Program-made: the position numbers and the translations under genes
Assembly: GCA_951804985.1 (NCBI GenBank)
Contig: OX638132.1
Location: forward strand, 9,095,529 to 9,159,528
Direction of reading: 5' to 3'
Source: Dryomyza anilis
Lineage: Eukaryota > Arthropoda > Insecta > Diptera > Dryomyzidae
Length of the DNA stretch: 64,000 bases
The notes under the pieces: model-generated
The model's database searches: none
Told to the model about the DNA's origin: nothing
Seen by the model: the letters and a program-made list of their open reading frames with translations, nothing else
Part shown: one piece after another, positions 1-12,115 of the stretch
How the letters are laid out: every line of letters starts with the position of its first letter
How positions within the stretch are numbered: position 1 is the stretch's first letter

Positions 1-1015
1 CATATTAATTCAAACGATTTCTAATAACTGTTATAGTATTTAAAATATTTAGTACTATTAATTAAATAATTTCCTTATTATTGAATATAAAAGTTAAAAT
101 ACTATTATTTTTATGTTTTTTCTCTTATAATAATAATAAACATTTTAGATGTAAATAAAGAAATTAAAATCTATTTTTGTTTTGATAAATTATTGCGAAA
201 ATGTAATGTAAAATTAATTATACGTATCAATCAATATGTATAGGTCGTGCTATTGTAATTAAAAGAGTACATTATAAAATTAATGGTACCACAATATATT
301 GTATTAACAGTTTGAATATCATTGAACTAATGGTATGCATCCTATTGAACAATTTTAATTTACCATGTTTTTTCTGTGCCCATTAATAAAAATGTATATA
401 TAAAAAAATTATTAATATATATATTCAAAAGTTATTTAAAATAAATTGCAAAAATGTTTGATCAAACAATGGTTGGCCATCAAATTGATTAGGAGAATAA
501 TATGAACATTGTGATAATTAAATGACTGAAAATGGTATTTAGTGAAAAATTCATCATCATCATTCTTTTTTGAAGTAATACGGATAAATTTTGAATTGTT
601 TTAAATAAATCATATTTTACATTTGTACATTTTTCGAATGTTTTACATAATTATTTATATGCGTCATTTCGTCTGGCAGTAAATATAATTAAGCAAAATA
701 ATTGCTAAACTTCATACAGAAAACTACACAAAAATGTTGTATGCTGACACAGATTTAACAGACAGGTGTAAATTTCTGATAATTTGCATAAAATGACACT
801 TTTAAAATTGTCAACAAAGACAATGATTATCGACATTGTTTACACGGATTAACGAGCCGATTGTCTTAAAGTGTTTAATGCTTAAGAGCAACAGCAATTG
901 CCATAACCACGATGTTGGTTAAGTGAAGACACCAGTAATAACATAAAAATTGACTTAAATTATGTTAATTTATGTGGTTTCAAATATTTAATATTTTCAT
1001 GTTTTATTTTTTCAG
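1..1015. other. AT-rich intron or 5' flank of the homeobox gene
   Basis: No coding exon is visible on either strand. The stretch ends in a polypyrimidine-rich acceptor (TTTTATTTTTTCAG, AG at 1014-1015) that feeds the first visible homeobox exon, so at least its right part is intron. Earlier exons of that gene must lie left of the window. Confidence 0.6.
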
Positions 1016-1800
1016 CTGCATCGAAAACTCCTTCATATCTTTACAATGAGCCCATTTACAGAGCCATCGCAATGCCGGATCCGTATCAGGGCTGCGCCGA
1101 ACAACTGGCCCCAATGCAGCCGTCCCCCATTTTCTATGCAAATTGGATCGGTATTCCAACCAAACAGTATGCGACAGCCAATTTTCAGCCGGGAAACTTT
1201 CATCTGCTCGGTATGCCAGGTAAATATGTGACCCACAAACCACCCTGCACCACCGCATTTACCTAACACTTGATATCAGTTCACAAATCCGCAGGCAAAC
1301 GTTTCCGCAAACAGGGCATCGATCGGAAACCGCGACAGGCTTACAGCGCAAAACAGTTGGAGCGGCTGGAAAACGAATTCAAACATGACAAATACCTGAG
1401 CGTCAGCAAACGCATGGAACTCTCGAAGAGTCTGCATCTGACAGAAGTGCAGATCAAGACGTGGTTCCAGAATCGTCGCACCAAATGGAAGAAACAGTTG
1501 ACGTCACGTCTGAAGATCGCACAGCGGCAGGGTATCTATGGGAACCATATGTATCTGGCAGCGGCAGCTGTGGCGGCCACCCAGCAGGCGGCAATGTTGC
1601 CAGCGGCATATTATCCAACGGCTCCTTTCTGTTTTCTGAACACCCATAACACCAATACTACCACCACCAGCCTTAACAGTAACTTTAGTAGTTGTGGTGA
1701 AAAACACTTACCACACACAGCATCCAGCACAAAACAAAGTGTTCGAGACGCCAGCGACAGAAGCAGCAGCAGCAGTATTTCACCATGTGGTGGCTTATAA
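1016..1800 (+). CDS. NKL-type homeodomain transcription factor, 3' part (two exons)
   Basis: Two exons: 1016-1219 and 1295-1800, separated by a 75-bp GT-AG intron. The first exon begins with two bases completing a codon from an unseen upstream exon. It ends in phase 1 (G) and joins GC of the next exon to make Gly, giving ...LLGMP-G-KRFRKQG. The second exon carries a full 60-residue homeodomain starting DRKPRQAYSAKQLERLE, with L16, F20, Q50, N51, R53 and helix 3 KTWFQNRRTKWKKQ, so it should bind TAAT-type sites in the nucleus. Thr47 and the WKKQ tail place it in the NKL subclass. The basic extension after it (SRLKIAQRQG) and a Ser/Thr/Asn-rich tail lead to TAA at 1798-1800. My best guess is the lms/Nedx-like group near Drosophila lms or CG34031, but that is from memory of family patterns and uncertain. 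An apparent TTG start at 1270 lies in the intron and is not a start. Confidence 0.93.
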
Positions 1801-2159
1801 TAGTAGCACCCTGTAGATATATAGACTGTTAATTTATAGAAAATCATGTACATAACTTAGAAGCATAGCTTAATAATTCTTATTTAAGTTACCAACTCAA
1901 ATACAACTAACTACCATATTTCCTAATTATTGTTTATTTTGGAAATTGTCATAAATTTGGAGGTGCAGTTTGGTTAATCTAGGCTAAAATTGTTGCTGCG
2001 TGTTGTTTGTGACACGCAATTTTTAGTTGGTAATAGGTACGTGACGAAAACCTTTGTGCTGTGTGAGATGATTGACCAAATTATAATTTCGAAATGATGT
2101 CAATACTGGCGTGGAGCACATGCAGCTCTATCCCATTAAGCAATTTAGGAGCGATCGGT
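1801..2159. other. 3' flank of the homeobox gene
   Basis: Non-coding, AT-rich. No canonical AATAAA is seen close to the stop codon, so the 3' end of the transcript is not defined here. Confidence 0.5.
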
Positions 2160-2619
2160 ATATGGAGTCATAAAGGAGACCCATTTTTGAGTGTTTTATG
2201 AGCCCTCAGAAAAATGACTCTTAAAAATATCTCATTTAAGATTGTTTTCGGAGCTCTCAAAATATTACTCATAAAAGGTTCATATTTAGTAGCCCTCATT
2301 AATTAGACTCCTAAAAACATCAAAAATAAAATTGTTTCTGAGCGCTCAGAAAATAGACTCATAAAAGTTCTATATTTTAGAATGTTTTAGGATCGCTCCA
2401 AAATTTGACTCATAAAAGAGTCTCATTCATGAGCGTTTTAGGAGCCCTTTTAAATCAAACTCATAAAATCATCAAATTTAAAAGTATTTTAGGAGCACTC
2501 AGAAAAGGGAGTCATAAAAGCATCTTATTTATACTGGCTTTAGGAGCCTACTGTTTAAATAAAATTGATAGTTTTGAATTTGAAATTAAATGAAAATAAT
2601 AAAATATTAGTGTAGATTT
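2160..2619. repeat. Imperfect tandem repeat, period about 59 bp
   Basis: The cassette TTTTAGGAGC-CTC...GACTCATAAAAG recurs roughly every 59 bp with heavy divergence. It runs straight into a related tandem block on the right. Small ORFs here are by-products of the repeat. Confidence 0.65.
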
Positions 2620-2957
2620 TTGGGCTCATAAAATGGTGCCTTTTTGGACTCTTTTTAGAACTCAAATAAGAGTGTTTTAGGAGTAATAAAAGTGTCAGAA
2701 ATATGAGGGTTTTTGGGCTCATAAAATGTGGCCATCTACCCAGGAGTCGGGAGCCTTTTTGTGCACTTTTTAGTTCTCAAATATGAGTGTTTTAGGAGTA
2801 ATACAAGAGTCAGAAATATGAGGGTTTTTGGGCTCATAAAATGGGGCCATCTACCCAGGAGTCGGGAGCCTTTTTGGACTCTTTTAAGTGCTCATATATG
2901 AGTGTAATACTCATAAATATGACACTTTTGGGAGTCTCAAAATATTTGCTGGGATCC
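2620..2957. repeat. Tandem repeat, period about 131 bp
   Basis: The unit TTTTTGGGCTCATAAAATG...GGAGTCGGGAGCC...GTGTTTTAGGAGTAATA...GTCAGAAATATGAGG is present in more than two copies. The units differ by few substitutions, so the array is younger than the 59-bp block it adjoins. It ends in TTTGCTGGGA, resembling the CCCAGCA ends of MITEs elsewhere in the window. Confidence 0.75.
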
Positions 2958-3034
2958 GTCTTAGTTAAAACATGTATTGAGAGCTCTGAAATGAATTTTA
3001 TATCGTGTCGTACTATTACAAAATAGTGATTTTT

Positions 3035-3130
3035 TTGTCAATCCCGAAAATCCCGGAATTAGTAATTTTGAATCCCGGGATTTTTGCGACTAGAAATTAT
3101 TGGGATCCCGGTATTGTATTCCCTAGTCTT
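3035..3130. repeat. ATCCCGGGAT-rich dispersed block
   Basis: A short GC-richer island contains several palindromic ATCCCGGGATT-like words. Similar blocks lie near 13860-13970 and 23638-23800. No coding potential is visible. Confidence 0.45.
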
Positions 3131-3239
3131 AGAACTTCTTTACAATATGCATTTATTTTCCAGATAAACTTTATCTCGAACGTTAATCGGTGTTGCGAAG
3201 CGTCTTTGCATCTCATTATCGTGCTACACTCAAAATAAT

Positions 3240-5060
3240 TTCTAAGACATTTTACGGAATATTTGTTCGTAATTTTTTATTTCATAAAAATACGACTAAT
3301 TCGTGAAATGCCCGAAACATTTGTAATTTGTATTTTGTATTCCAAAATATGTTTACGAACGATTCGTATATATTACGAATTACGTAAAATTAAAATAAAA
3401 CAAAATTACAATTATTTCGTTTAATTTAGTAAACTTTCGTTATATAAAGTTTTATTAAATTTTTATTTACGATGAGAGATTTTAAGAATGAACTTTACAT
3501 TTTACGAATAAATAACAAAACTTTCGTATATTGTCAAACTATATGTAGAATTTTACGAAACATTCCTGTTATTTACGAATAATTAGTACAAAACACTTGG
3601 AGCAGCATTTTATTTTAATTGGTATTGCAAACAGATAGTTATTAAATACAAACTGTGCAAAACTATCAACTCAGTTCATAATGTTTCATATATTATGAAT
3701 GAATCGTTTTTATCGTCAGTTTTTTAAACACAGCTTTCTTGTATTTTACGATAGGTTCGTAAAATTCCTATTAATATAATCAATCTCTTTGTTGGTTTGT
3801 CCTTTCGTTTGTTTGTTTGTTTGATTGTTTATTTGTTCCACTTCTCCGTCTAAACGGCTGATCCGATTTTCTTGAAATTTTTACCACATATGCTGTAGGG
3901 TCTGGAAGGAATGATAGGTTATATATGGGCGGGATTGGACAAAGGGCGTGGTATGTACTTGGCACTTACGATATAACTTGGCACTTACAGCAGCTACAAA
4001 CATGCAACAAAAAAGTCAAATTTTTACACAATATGTATGTCTGGGTCTGGGTCTGGGCAGTGTATATGCTATATCTCGGTGAGATTTGTGGACTGGGCGT
4101 GGCACCTCTCATAAAACCCAAAAATTAAAAACACGTTATATCAGCAATTGGGATAGCAAATTTAATGAAATTTTGGTCAACGTTATATTTAACCATTCTA
4201 AAAGGGCGTGACACACCCCATAGAAGGCACATTTTCAAGATGGTGTATGTCAACAGTTATTATAGTGATATCGAGATATTTCACACGGGGGTAACAACCA
4301 CCCGAATTTCTTTAAACTCACCACACCAAAATTCACCACACTAAAACTCACCACACCTAAATTCACCACACCTAAATTCACCACACAAAAACTCACCACA
4401 CCAAAATTCACCACACCAAAATTTCCCACACCGAAACTCCCACACTAAAACTTCTACTTGAAAAACCTCTACGGAGAAGAATTCCGCGGGAAAGCGTTCT
4501 ATGGGAAACAATTTTACGGGAGAGATTTCTACTGGGAAGAATTCTACGGCGAAATATTCTACGGGGAAGCACAATCTGAGAAAGAATTGTCTTTGGGAAA
4601 AGTTGTTTTGGCAGAGAATTATTTTTGTTTTAGTTACTACATTTATAAAACCAATAAAAAATGTTCACAGCAAAGCACGGATCCCTGATATAAATAATAA
4701 AAAAAACGTTTTTATAATAATAAAATCGCTCCATATACTTGCATTCACAAAATCTTTGCACGAGTCGTGCACGAGTCCAGCTAGTATTAAATAAATTACG
4801 AATAAAAATAACAATCTTTCGTATGAAAGACTTTGTAGATAAAATCTACGAATAGGTTCGTAAAATACAGCAGTGATATTCGAAATTTTAAATTTATAAA
4901 ATTACGAAAAAATTTAGTATATTTACGAAATATTTCGCAGATAAATTTTATCGTAAATTTGCAAAAGTTATGTATTTTACGATATATTTCGTAAATAATT
5001 TTAGGTATTTTTTTGTACTAAACCACGAATAATTTCATGTATTTTATGCAGATTTTGTAT
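3240..5060. repeat. TACGA/TCGTA-rich element split by a Helitron
   Basis: From 3240 to 3765 and again from 4786 to about 5060 the DNA is unusually dense in TTCGTAAAAT / ATTTTACGAA words on both strands. The same phrase (TAGGTTCGTAAAAT) occurs near both edges of the Helitron at 3766-4784, consistent with one element invaded by the Helitron. I could not define its termini. Confidence 0.5.
3766..4784 (+). mobile_element. Non-autonomous Helitron with internal minisatellites (copy 1)
   Basis: The 5' end reads TCCTATTAATATAAT followed by CTCTTTGTTGGTTTGTCC, the common start pattern of insect Helitrons. The 3' end has a 13-bp palindrome GCACGAGTCGTGC, then ACGAGTCCAG and CTAG followed by T, which fits the Helitron rule (hairpin, CTRR, inserted before T). 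Between them lie a (CTCACCACACTAAAA)-type 15-bp minisatellite (about 4310-4455) and a second (GGGAAGAATTCTACG)-type 15-bp minisatellite (about 4465-4580). No Rep/helicase is encoded. Small ORFs here are minisatellite translations. Confidence 0.85.
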
Positions 5061-8000
5061 GGGACTGCATTTTCGTCTAATGAATATTTTAGACGAAAGT
5101 CGTTGGACCCGAAAAAATAAACTGTTTTAGAATGAAAAATCTTGAATTTTTATAATCAATAACTTTTTTTGCCTTAGTTATATTTTAAGTATACAAAGCA
5201 TGCACTCAAAAGTGAATATTTTTTCGTGATATATATTTTGAGTGCCAGTTTTTCTAATGTTTTTAACACTATTTACCATTTTGGAAAGTTAAGATATTCA
5301 ACTTTCTTATCATGTTTATTATATTATTAAAAGAAGTGTGTGTGAGGTTAAAAAATAAAAAAAGTGAGTATATTCTAAAACTTCAACTAAAACTTCATCT
5401 TTGGTTAAAGTTTTAACTACCAGTAATATCGTTGCACATTAAAATTTGAATTTGAATGTTGATTTTAGTTGTTATTCATAAAATATTGTACAACAAAAGC
5501 GCATATTTGCGCAATAAAAGTTAAAGCCAAAAACCAAGCACTGGTCAAAATTATGGTCATACATTTTAATTAAATTGGTCTTTACCTTTTTTTATTGAAA
5601 ATTTTTATATTGAAAATTTTTATATTGAAAATTTTTATGATGAATATTTTGTGAATTATTGTGTTTTTTTATTAAAAAATATGAACATTAAATTAAAATT
5701 TAAAATTATTTTGATTTTATGACAATTTCGAAGTATTAGAGTTCAAAATATTTATAATTAAAAATTATTTTTGTGTAAATTGATGTTTTCAGTTAAATTG
5801 TATAGTTCTGTTTTTATGAATAACGTCAAGTTATTTAGGGCAAGTTTAAACTTAGTTTAAACATATCTACATTTTTAAAAATCATAACGGTCCAGTTTTT
5901 CAGTGCAAGTTTAAACTTAGTTTCAAATTTTTTTAAAATCAAAATCGTCGAATGTCTTTAAATTTTACAGACAGATAGAAAATAAGTAATCTAACTGACA
6001 TTTTCAACATTTGTAATATGTTTACTATAGGATAATTACATGTAGTTTAAACTTAGTTTAATTTGAAAATGTGACTTAAAGCTAGACCTAAGTAAAATTT
6101 TATTAAAAAATAAAATAACTCAATTTTAATAGAAACTTTAAAAAATTTAATTTTGGAATAAAATGTAAATTTTAATGTATGAAACATTTTTGTCATTTAA
6201 TTTAACACTTTAAATTTATAAATGTTAAAGCATTATTGTACTCATCTAAAAGTCAGAAACTTACATAAAATAATTCGAAACTATTTCTACGTATGACATG
6301 CACTTTCACTTCTGTATAAAGTGCAGATCGATGAGACATTCTTTTCCACAGACTGACAGTTATACGCGCATAAAAACAACAGATTCTCATGTGCGCCGCA
6401 CAGGGACACATGTTGGGAGACTTGATCACTTGATCTTGAAATTATGTGCCCTCCACTTCCCCAATCAATGTCTATCATATATGTTATTTTGACAACTACT
6501 CTATCGTTTAATTAGCTTTGTCGCGTGCGTTGTGAAATTTTTACTGTTTGTGGATATTGTGGATCGTGGCAAAACGAAAACAAAATCCTACATTAATCAC
6601 TGCACATTTTGTCAATAAACTATTTTCAATGTTTGTGCATAAAAATAAATGTGGTATTTGTTATTTGACGGTAAAAATGTAACTTGTAAATTAAGTGAGT
6701 ACGAGATAAATTATTTGTTTCATAAATAAATAAATTTTCGAAAAATGTTTTAAAAATATAACTATGCTAAAACATTTTGATTTCCATTAACAAGTGTGCA
6801 GTAAAAACTAAAAGAAAAGTACTTTTATGTGTAAAAATTATTCGATAAGTGTAAAATAATTAAACAACAAACATACTTTAATAGAAATGAAGACCGTCTG
6901 ATCGAACACAAATATAACTAGGTTATATGAAGAAATACCTCCCCTGAAAACAATGAAAAATGGTACAGTGGTTATTTTTACTAAAATACACTTGTCTAAA
7001 AAGGTATACAAAATTTTCAATATATGAAAAGATGACTTGTTAGTTGGACATAGTTTGTTTCGCGGTCAATAAATTCGTTCTTTCGATTTTTGGGTCATGA
7101 TGAACAACGCACAGAGTGCCCAAACGCTCTTAAATCGGGTGAAATTCAGTATTTTCGGAACCACTCAACCGATTTTAAAAATGTAAAAAGTATTGTACAG
7201 AGAGAACTTGAGAGAACTTATGTTTTAAATTTGTTTGTATATTTCATGGTTATGGAGATAAAAATCAGTAAAGTTGACATTTTTTTCATGAAAAATTTTT
7301 CAAAAATTGTAAAAATCCAAAAGTAATCCGATTTTAAAAATAACTTTGTTTCTGAAAAGCTTGCATTGATATCTAAATAAAATGTGCTTACATGAGAAAA
7401 TATCTTGATAAGTTTTGAAGATATAGACTGGAACATGATTTTTTTTTAATATTTGTATGAGACTTTCATAAACAATTAACCCATAAATCATAAACTGAAA
7501 ACCATTTTTTAATATCTCATTTGGTTTAGTAAATATAAAATTGTAAAGTCAAACATTTTTTTATTTTCAATTTTTTTTCATTTTTTTTGGAAAATTGGAC
7601 TTTTACGCAAATCTCCGTAAGTATTTTTTTTCTTCAGTAACATGTACGTTTGTTATATTTTTTGATAGATAACATTACTGAGAATCTTTTAAATGATAAT
7701 ACTTATCCAAAATATATTTAACCAATCTGGCAACACTGGTCAAAGTTCAAGTTTTTAAAATTTATTTTGGACTTTGACCCCCTGCAGAAAAGTTTTCAAA
7801 GTCCAATGTCAAATTATAAGTAAGCAGTTTTAAGGGCGAGTTATTTCTACGTATTTTTGACCCTTACTTATTTTACGTATTTACAAAATCTTGTGCTTAG
7901 AAACAAATAGTGACTGTAGTTCTAAAATTACGCAATTTTATAAAATTGTACCCAAATTCGTCGTCCTAAATTCAATTAATCATCACTATTGCTACAACAT

Positions 8001-8243
8001 ATCGCTACAATTTTAATACAAACGATAGCTAATATACCACTTTTAGAATAAAAACTTCGTCTTCTTTCAACGTGCTCATTTTGTACCTTATTTTTAATAT
8101 AGGAGGTAAAATCTAAGAATTTAATATATCACTCGCGAATGTGCTTCTAACACCAGCAAGAAAGGATACAGTAGAACTTTCGAAAAAAAATGTGATTGGT
8201 TCGAAAAGGGCCCTTTTTTCTAAGGCACATCTACACAACAAAA
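5061..8243. other. Gene-free AT-rich intergenic DNA
   Basis: Nothing codes here. The only local structure seen is a perfect triplication of ATTGAAAATTTTTAT near 5594-5640. Confidence 0.5.
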
Positions 8244-8535
8244 AAAATGTACATCAAAGTGATGAATTCCGTTCTTCTAACCATGATTCATTGTATTAAA
8301 GAACCGTTCATAATATTGATAACTTTAAAACATCAACATTTATAACAATTCATTATCAATGTGATGAGTGACAGAAACAATGTTCTCCAATATGATGAAT
8401 TGTATGTGAAGAATACGTTTCATCATATTAACGTACAAATACATAAAATACAACATATATGTACATCATATTGAAGAATGGTGTTCTTTAAACCAAATTT
8501 CAATCATACCATTTATTGTTCGTTCATTTTTTATC
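8244..8535 (+). repeat. Dispersed ATCATATTGAAGAA repeat (copy 1)
   Basis: About 290 bp with strongly matching partners at 11885-12115 (+), 13490-13790 (-) and 25380-25615 (-). Shared landmarks are GATGAATTCCGTTCTTC, TACGTTTCATCATATTAA and ACATAAAATACAACATAT. No ORF. Probably a MITE or foldback-type element, but I could not fix the ends. Confidence 0.75.
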
Positions 8536-9667
8536 ATACTTTTCAGTTCTCAAGTAGTTCTTTTATGGAATTTCTTATATAATGCTTCCCGACATGCATA
8601 AATTAGTAAAATGTTATATAATATATTTATTTATAATTACAACTTTTTATTAAAATAAAAACTTATATTTATAAAAAATATATTTATAAAAAATATGTTT
8701 ATAAAAAATATAATTAAAAAAAATTTATTTAAAAAAAAATATTTTTAAAAACAAACATTTTTAAAAACAAACATTTTTGAAAACAATTATTTTTTAAAAA
8801 TGCGTAAACAATAAATTTAAATCAATTAATTTATTTTGAAAAAAAAATATTAGTTCAACAATATCCATTAATCTGTGGCAATATGAAATGAAAGCATAAG
8901 TCTATTTTTTGAACTTTTCAGAAGATCATTTTTAAGCTTTACAACAGATACCAAAAATTATTTTTTTTTAAATATTTTAAAAATAATATTTTTGCAAATT
9001 TATGAAAAACTTAAATAAAATAAATGTCTGCAAAATGTTTCTATAAGAATTTTTTTCGAATATTTTTTTTTAAATAAAAATAAATATTTAATAACAAGTA
9101 GATATGCATTTATGTTTTTTGCTTGTATCTCAGCAACTATAGGAAGGATCAGTATCAAAATTTGACACTAAATGATTTCGTATATCAGGATTACGGTGTA
9201 ATAATAACACAATTTGAACAAATCTCGAGTTATGCTGATATTAAATATGAAAATGAAAATTTTTTATAATATTCATCAATATGAAGATTCAAATTTTTTG
9301 TATTGAATATTTGGTTCTTCACTACACTATAATATGGGAATGATTCAGCTCCATAGAATATATTTCCTAAAATCAATGCCAGTTTTCTTGTAATCAATGA
9401 CAATTTTCTTGAAATCAATGATTTTTTCTCAAAATAAAAGAGATTTGTGTTGAAAGAATAATTTTCTATGGAGCCATTATACTTCAATTAGGTAATTTTT
9501 CAGTGCAGTTTGATTTTTTTATGACAACATAATGTAATACCAATGATTTTAAGGTATTTAACTTGAATGTGCTCCTTGTATCAAAAATACAGAAGAACTT
9601 TGAATTTCAAATTTCGTCTTAAATATTCAAAAAATCACAATTTCTGGTTTTCTGGATTTGCTCTTAT
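8536..9667. other. AT-rich intergenic DNA
   Basis: Low-complexity A/T tracts (TATAAAAAATAT repeats at about 8640-8730). No gene or other element seen. Confidence 0.5.
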
Positions 9668-9927
9668 AATAATAATAGTTTGGCACTACAGTCCTATAGA
9701 ACTTAGTGTGGTGGTGGTGGGACCTACAGTTTATTGCCGAATCCGAACGGCGGGTGAGAGCTTTTCATAGGCAATGTTTTTACTCTCGGAGGTTTGCCAT
9801 TTACTGCCGAGAGGTAGCGCGGTATAGAAAAATGTTCTATGAAAAGATGTTGTTAGCCCCAGTCCAGGCTTGAACCGGAGACCTTTCGGCTCGCAGTCCA
9901 ACGCACTAACCACTGAGCTACCGCGGC
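9668..9927 (-). mobile_element. tRNA-derived SINE (copy 1)
   Basis: Read on the minus strand the element begins GCCGCGGTAGCTCAGTGG (A box), followed by GGTTCAAGCC (B box), a common body and a 3' end ...GCCAAACTATTATTATTAT. GCTCTTAT occurs at 9660-9667 and again at 9926-9933, a likely 6-8 bp target duplication. About 50 bp shorter than copy 2 because part of the 3' body is missing. Confidence 0.88.
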
Positions 9928-9933
9928 TCTTAT

Positions 9934-11884
9934 GTATGGGTATTTAAAGTTGGCTTAGTCCGACTATAACTTTCATAATTCTTACTAACACCAACAATCT
10001 AAATTTCTTTACTTTAAAACCAAACCAAAAACGTGATTATTTTTATATTATAAAAAGGAAAGGAAATAAAGCTATCGCAGTTTTTGTAAAAGTCCCAGTT
10101 TTTTTAAGTCGAAGGTCCTTCTATATATATTATATACAAAAATTATAAGAAAATGATACAGAAAATATATATTTTTTATTAAAGAATCAGCACAATTGTC
10201 GCGTACTGCCGTTGTTCAACAATAACAAGGTTCTTGGCCAATATTTACAAATGTTTTTGGCTAATACAAATGTCGGGTATTTATTTATGTTTGTGCATTT
10301 AATTGTCAGCGCAAATGAATTACATTCTGTTTTGCATTTTCGGCCGCACATGATACGATTTCCTCATACAAAACTCATGACGAAATACCAGACAACAACG
10401 ACGAGATGCCATTCATTGATGGTTGATATTTTATTTTTTTCGTGAGGAAAATAAAAAAAAATCTGCACGAGCAGAATAGAACTGAGTTCTTTTGTTGGTA
10501 GCCGCACTTCGTAGTTTTAAATAATGAGCTTTTTCAAGGTGTTGCTTGTGTGCAGCGACATTTCCGCTTTCCCAAGAGCCAGATCAGTTCTCGCCAAACT
10601 TTTTGCGGTAACACAACGCGAACTCAGCGTGCCTTGCTCCTTGGGTTTAATATTAAATTAAAAGTAAAATAATTTATATACTATATGCACTTAAAACATA
10701 TAATCGAAGCAGTTTTTATAAAATTTGTGTAAAAACCGAGTGCTGTCGCGTGAAGTGTTGGAAGGAAGAGTTTCAGAAAATTTGAAAATATCGTTACATA
10801 ATAAATGTAGCCATAAATAATTTAATAAAAATATTAAGGTACAAAATGAAATTGCAGAAACAATTCAAATTGAATAAAGAAAAATTATATTATTAAGTGC
10901 AATAATTTCATGGTGTTTTACATAAGCATTTTAAAGGTAAACTTTAACTGCTGATTTTAAAGCAATTTAATGTTTTCATATTAACTGTTAAAACTTGAGG
11001 TTTAAACATTAAACACTCATCAGGCACATGTAACACGAGTTATATTTTTTTTTTTGTTAAAGAAATAATAGATCATAATTAAATTCATTCTAGAATATTT
11101 TTTTCTTTTTGTTCAATTGGCTGTCTGTGTTGCAACATTTTCTCAGTTCTTGTTGAACTTAAACTTGAGCGAAAATAATTTAATTATAAATTTATCTACG
11201 AAAAAAACATTCGACGTGGTCATCGTCTTCATTGTTGCCATTGAATTATTTAAGTTGGCATTAGAATCTGTTTGTTTACAGACGCTAAATTTATGTGTCA
11301 CTCACTATATTCCCTTTTCGCACACAGTTGACGTGCCAATTTCTATTAGGTATAGCTAAAGCGAAGTATACAAATGATTTAAACCGAACTCAACTTGAAA
11401 AGAAAATATTAAAAGAGTTATGTATAAATTAAAACAGTTATGCTCCAGCGCATAGCCCCACAGATCCTAAAAAAATTTAATTATTTCTACAAGTTAGGTA
11501 TTACACTACCCAACAGACGGCTAAACAAAACAATAAATCGACAAATGGACTCAATTCCCCTAAAACCAAAATTCTCATAATAAAAAACGTGCTATTTCTA
11601 TCATGCCGATTACTGGGTTAATGTTCAATATGATATTCTTAAACATCAAATTTACACACAAAATTTGATTTCATTTACACTTATATATATATATTTATAA
11701 TACCTATAAATTATGTTATTTAAAAAACATTTTTTTTTTTAAGTTTTTCGAAAATAAAAAAAATCTATTTTTTATTAATTCCGAATTTTTTATTTAATTT
11801 GTTTCGAATAAAAATTTTTTTTTCTTTAAATAAATGTTCAAATAAATATTTTTCGAAAAAATTAAAATAACATTAATGATTAAC
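9934..11884. other. Intergenic DNA with a possible non-coding first exon
   Basis: No coding exon is seen. At 10583 there is an Inr-like ATCAGTT in a locally GC-richer stretch, and at 10935 a donor-like AAAG|GTAAAC, so 10585-10934 could be an untranslated first exon of a downstream transcript. No DPE is at the expected distance. Weak. Confidence 0.25.
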
Positions 11885-12115
11885 GACAGCAATGTTATGA
11901 ATGCAATCATATATATGATGAACGTTTGGTAACTGTCAAAAAAGTGTTCTTTAATATGATGAACTTTATGTGAAGCATACGTTTCATCTTATTAATGAAC
12001 AAAAACATAAAATACAACATATTTGACTTCATATTGAAGAATTTAAGAAGAACCAAATTTCAATCAAAATATTTATTTTTCGTTGATTTTTTGTCGTGCT
12101 TCTCAGTTCTCAGAA
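11885..12115 (+). repeat. Dispersed ATCATATTGAAGAA repeat (copy 2, partial)
   Basis: Matches the middle and right part of the copy at 8244-8535 (CATACGTTTCATCTTATTAATG, split by a few changes). It abuts the truncated 3' end of the Helitron at 12116, and an inverted copy lies beyond that Helitron at 13490-13790. Confidence 0.7.

Noticed and set aside
1270..1294. TTG start for the homeodomain frame
   Set aside because: It lies within a phase-consistent GT-AG intron; the upstream exon continues the protein.
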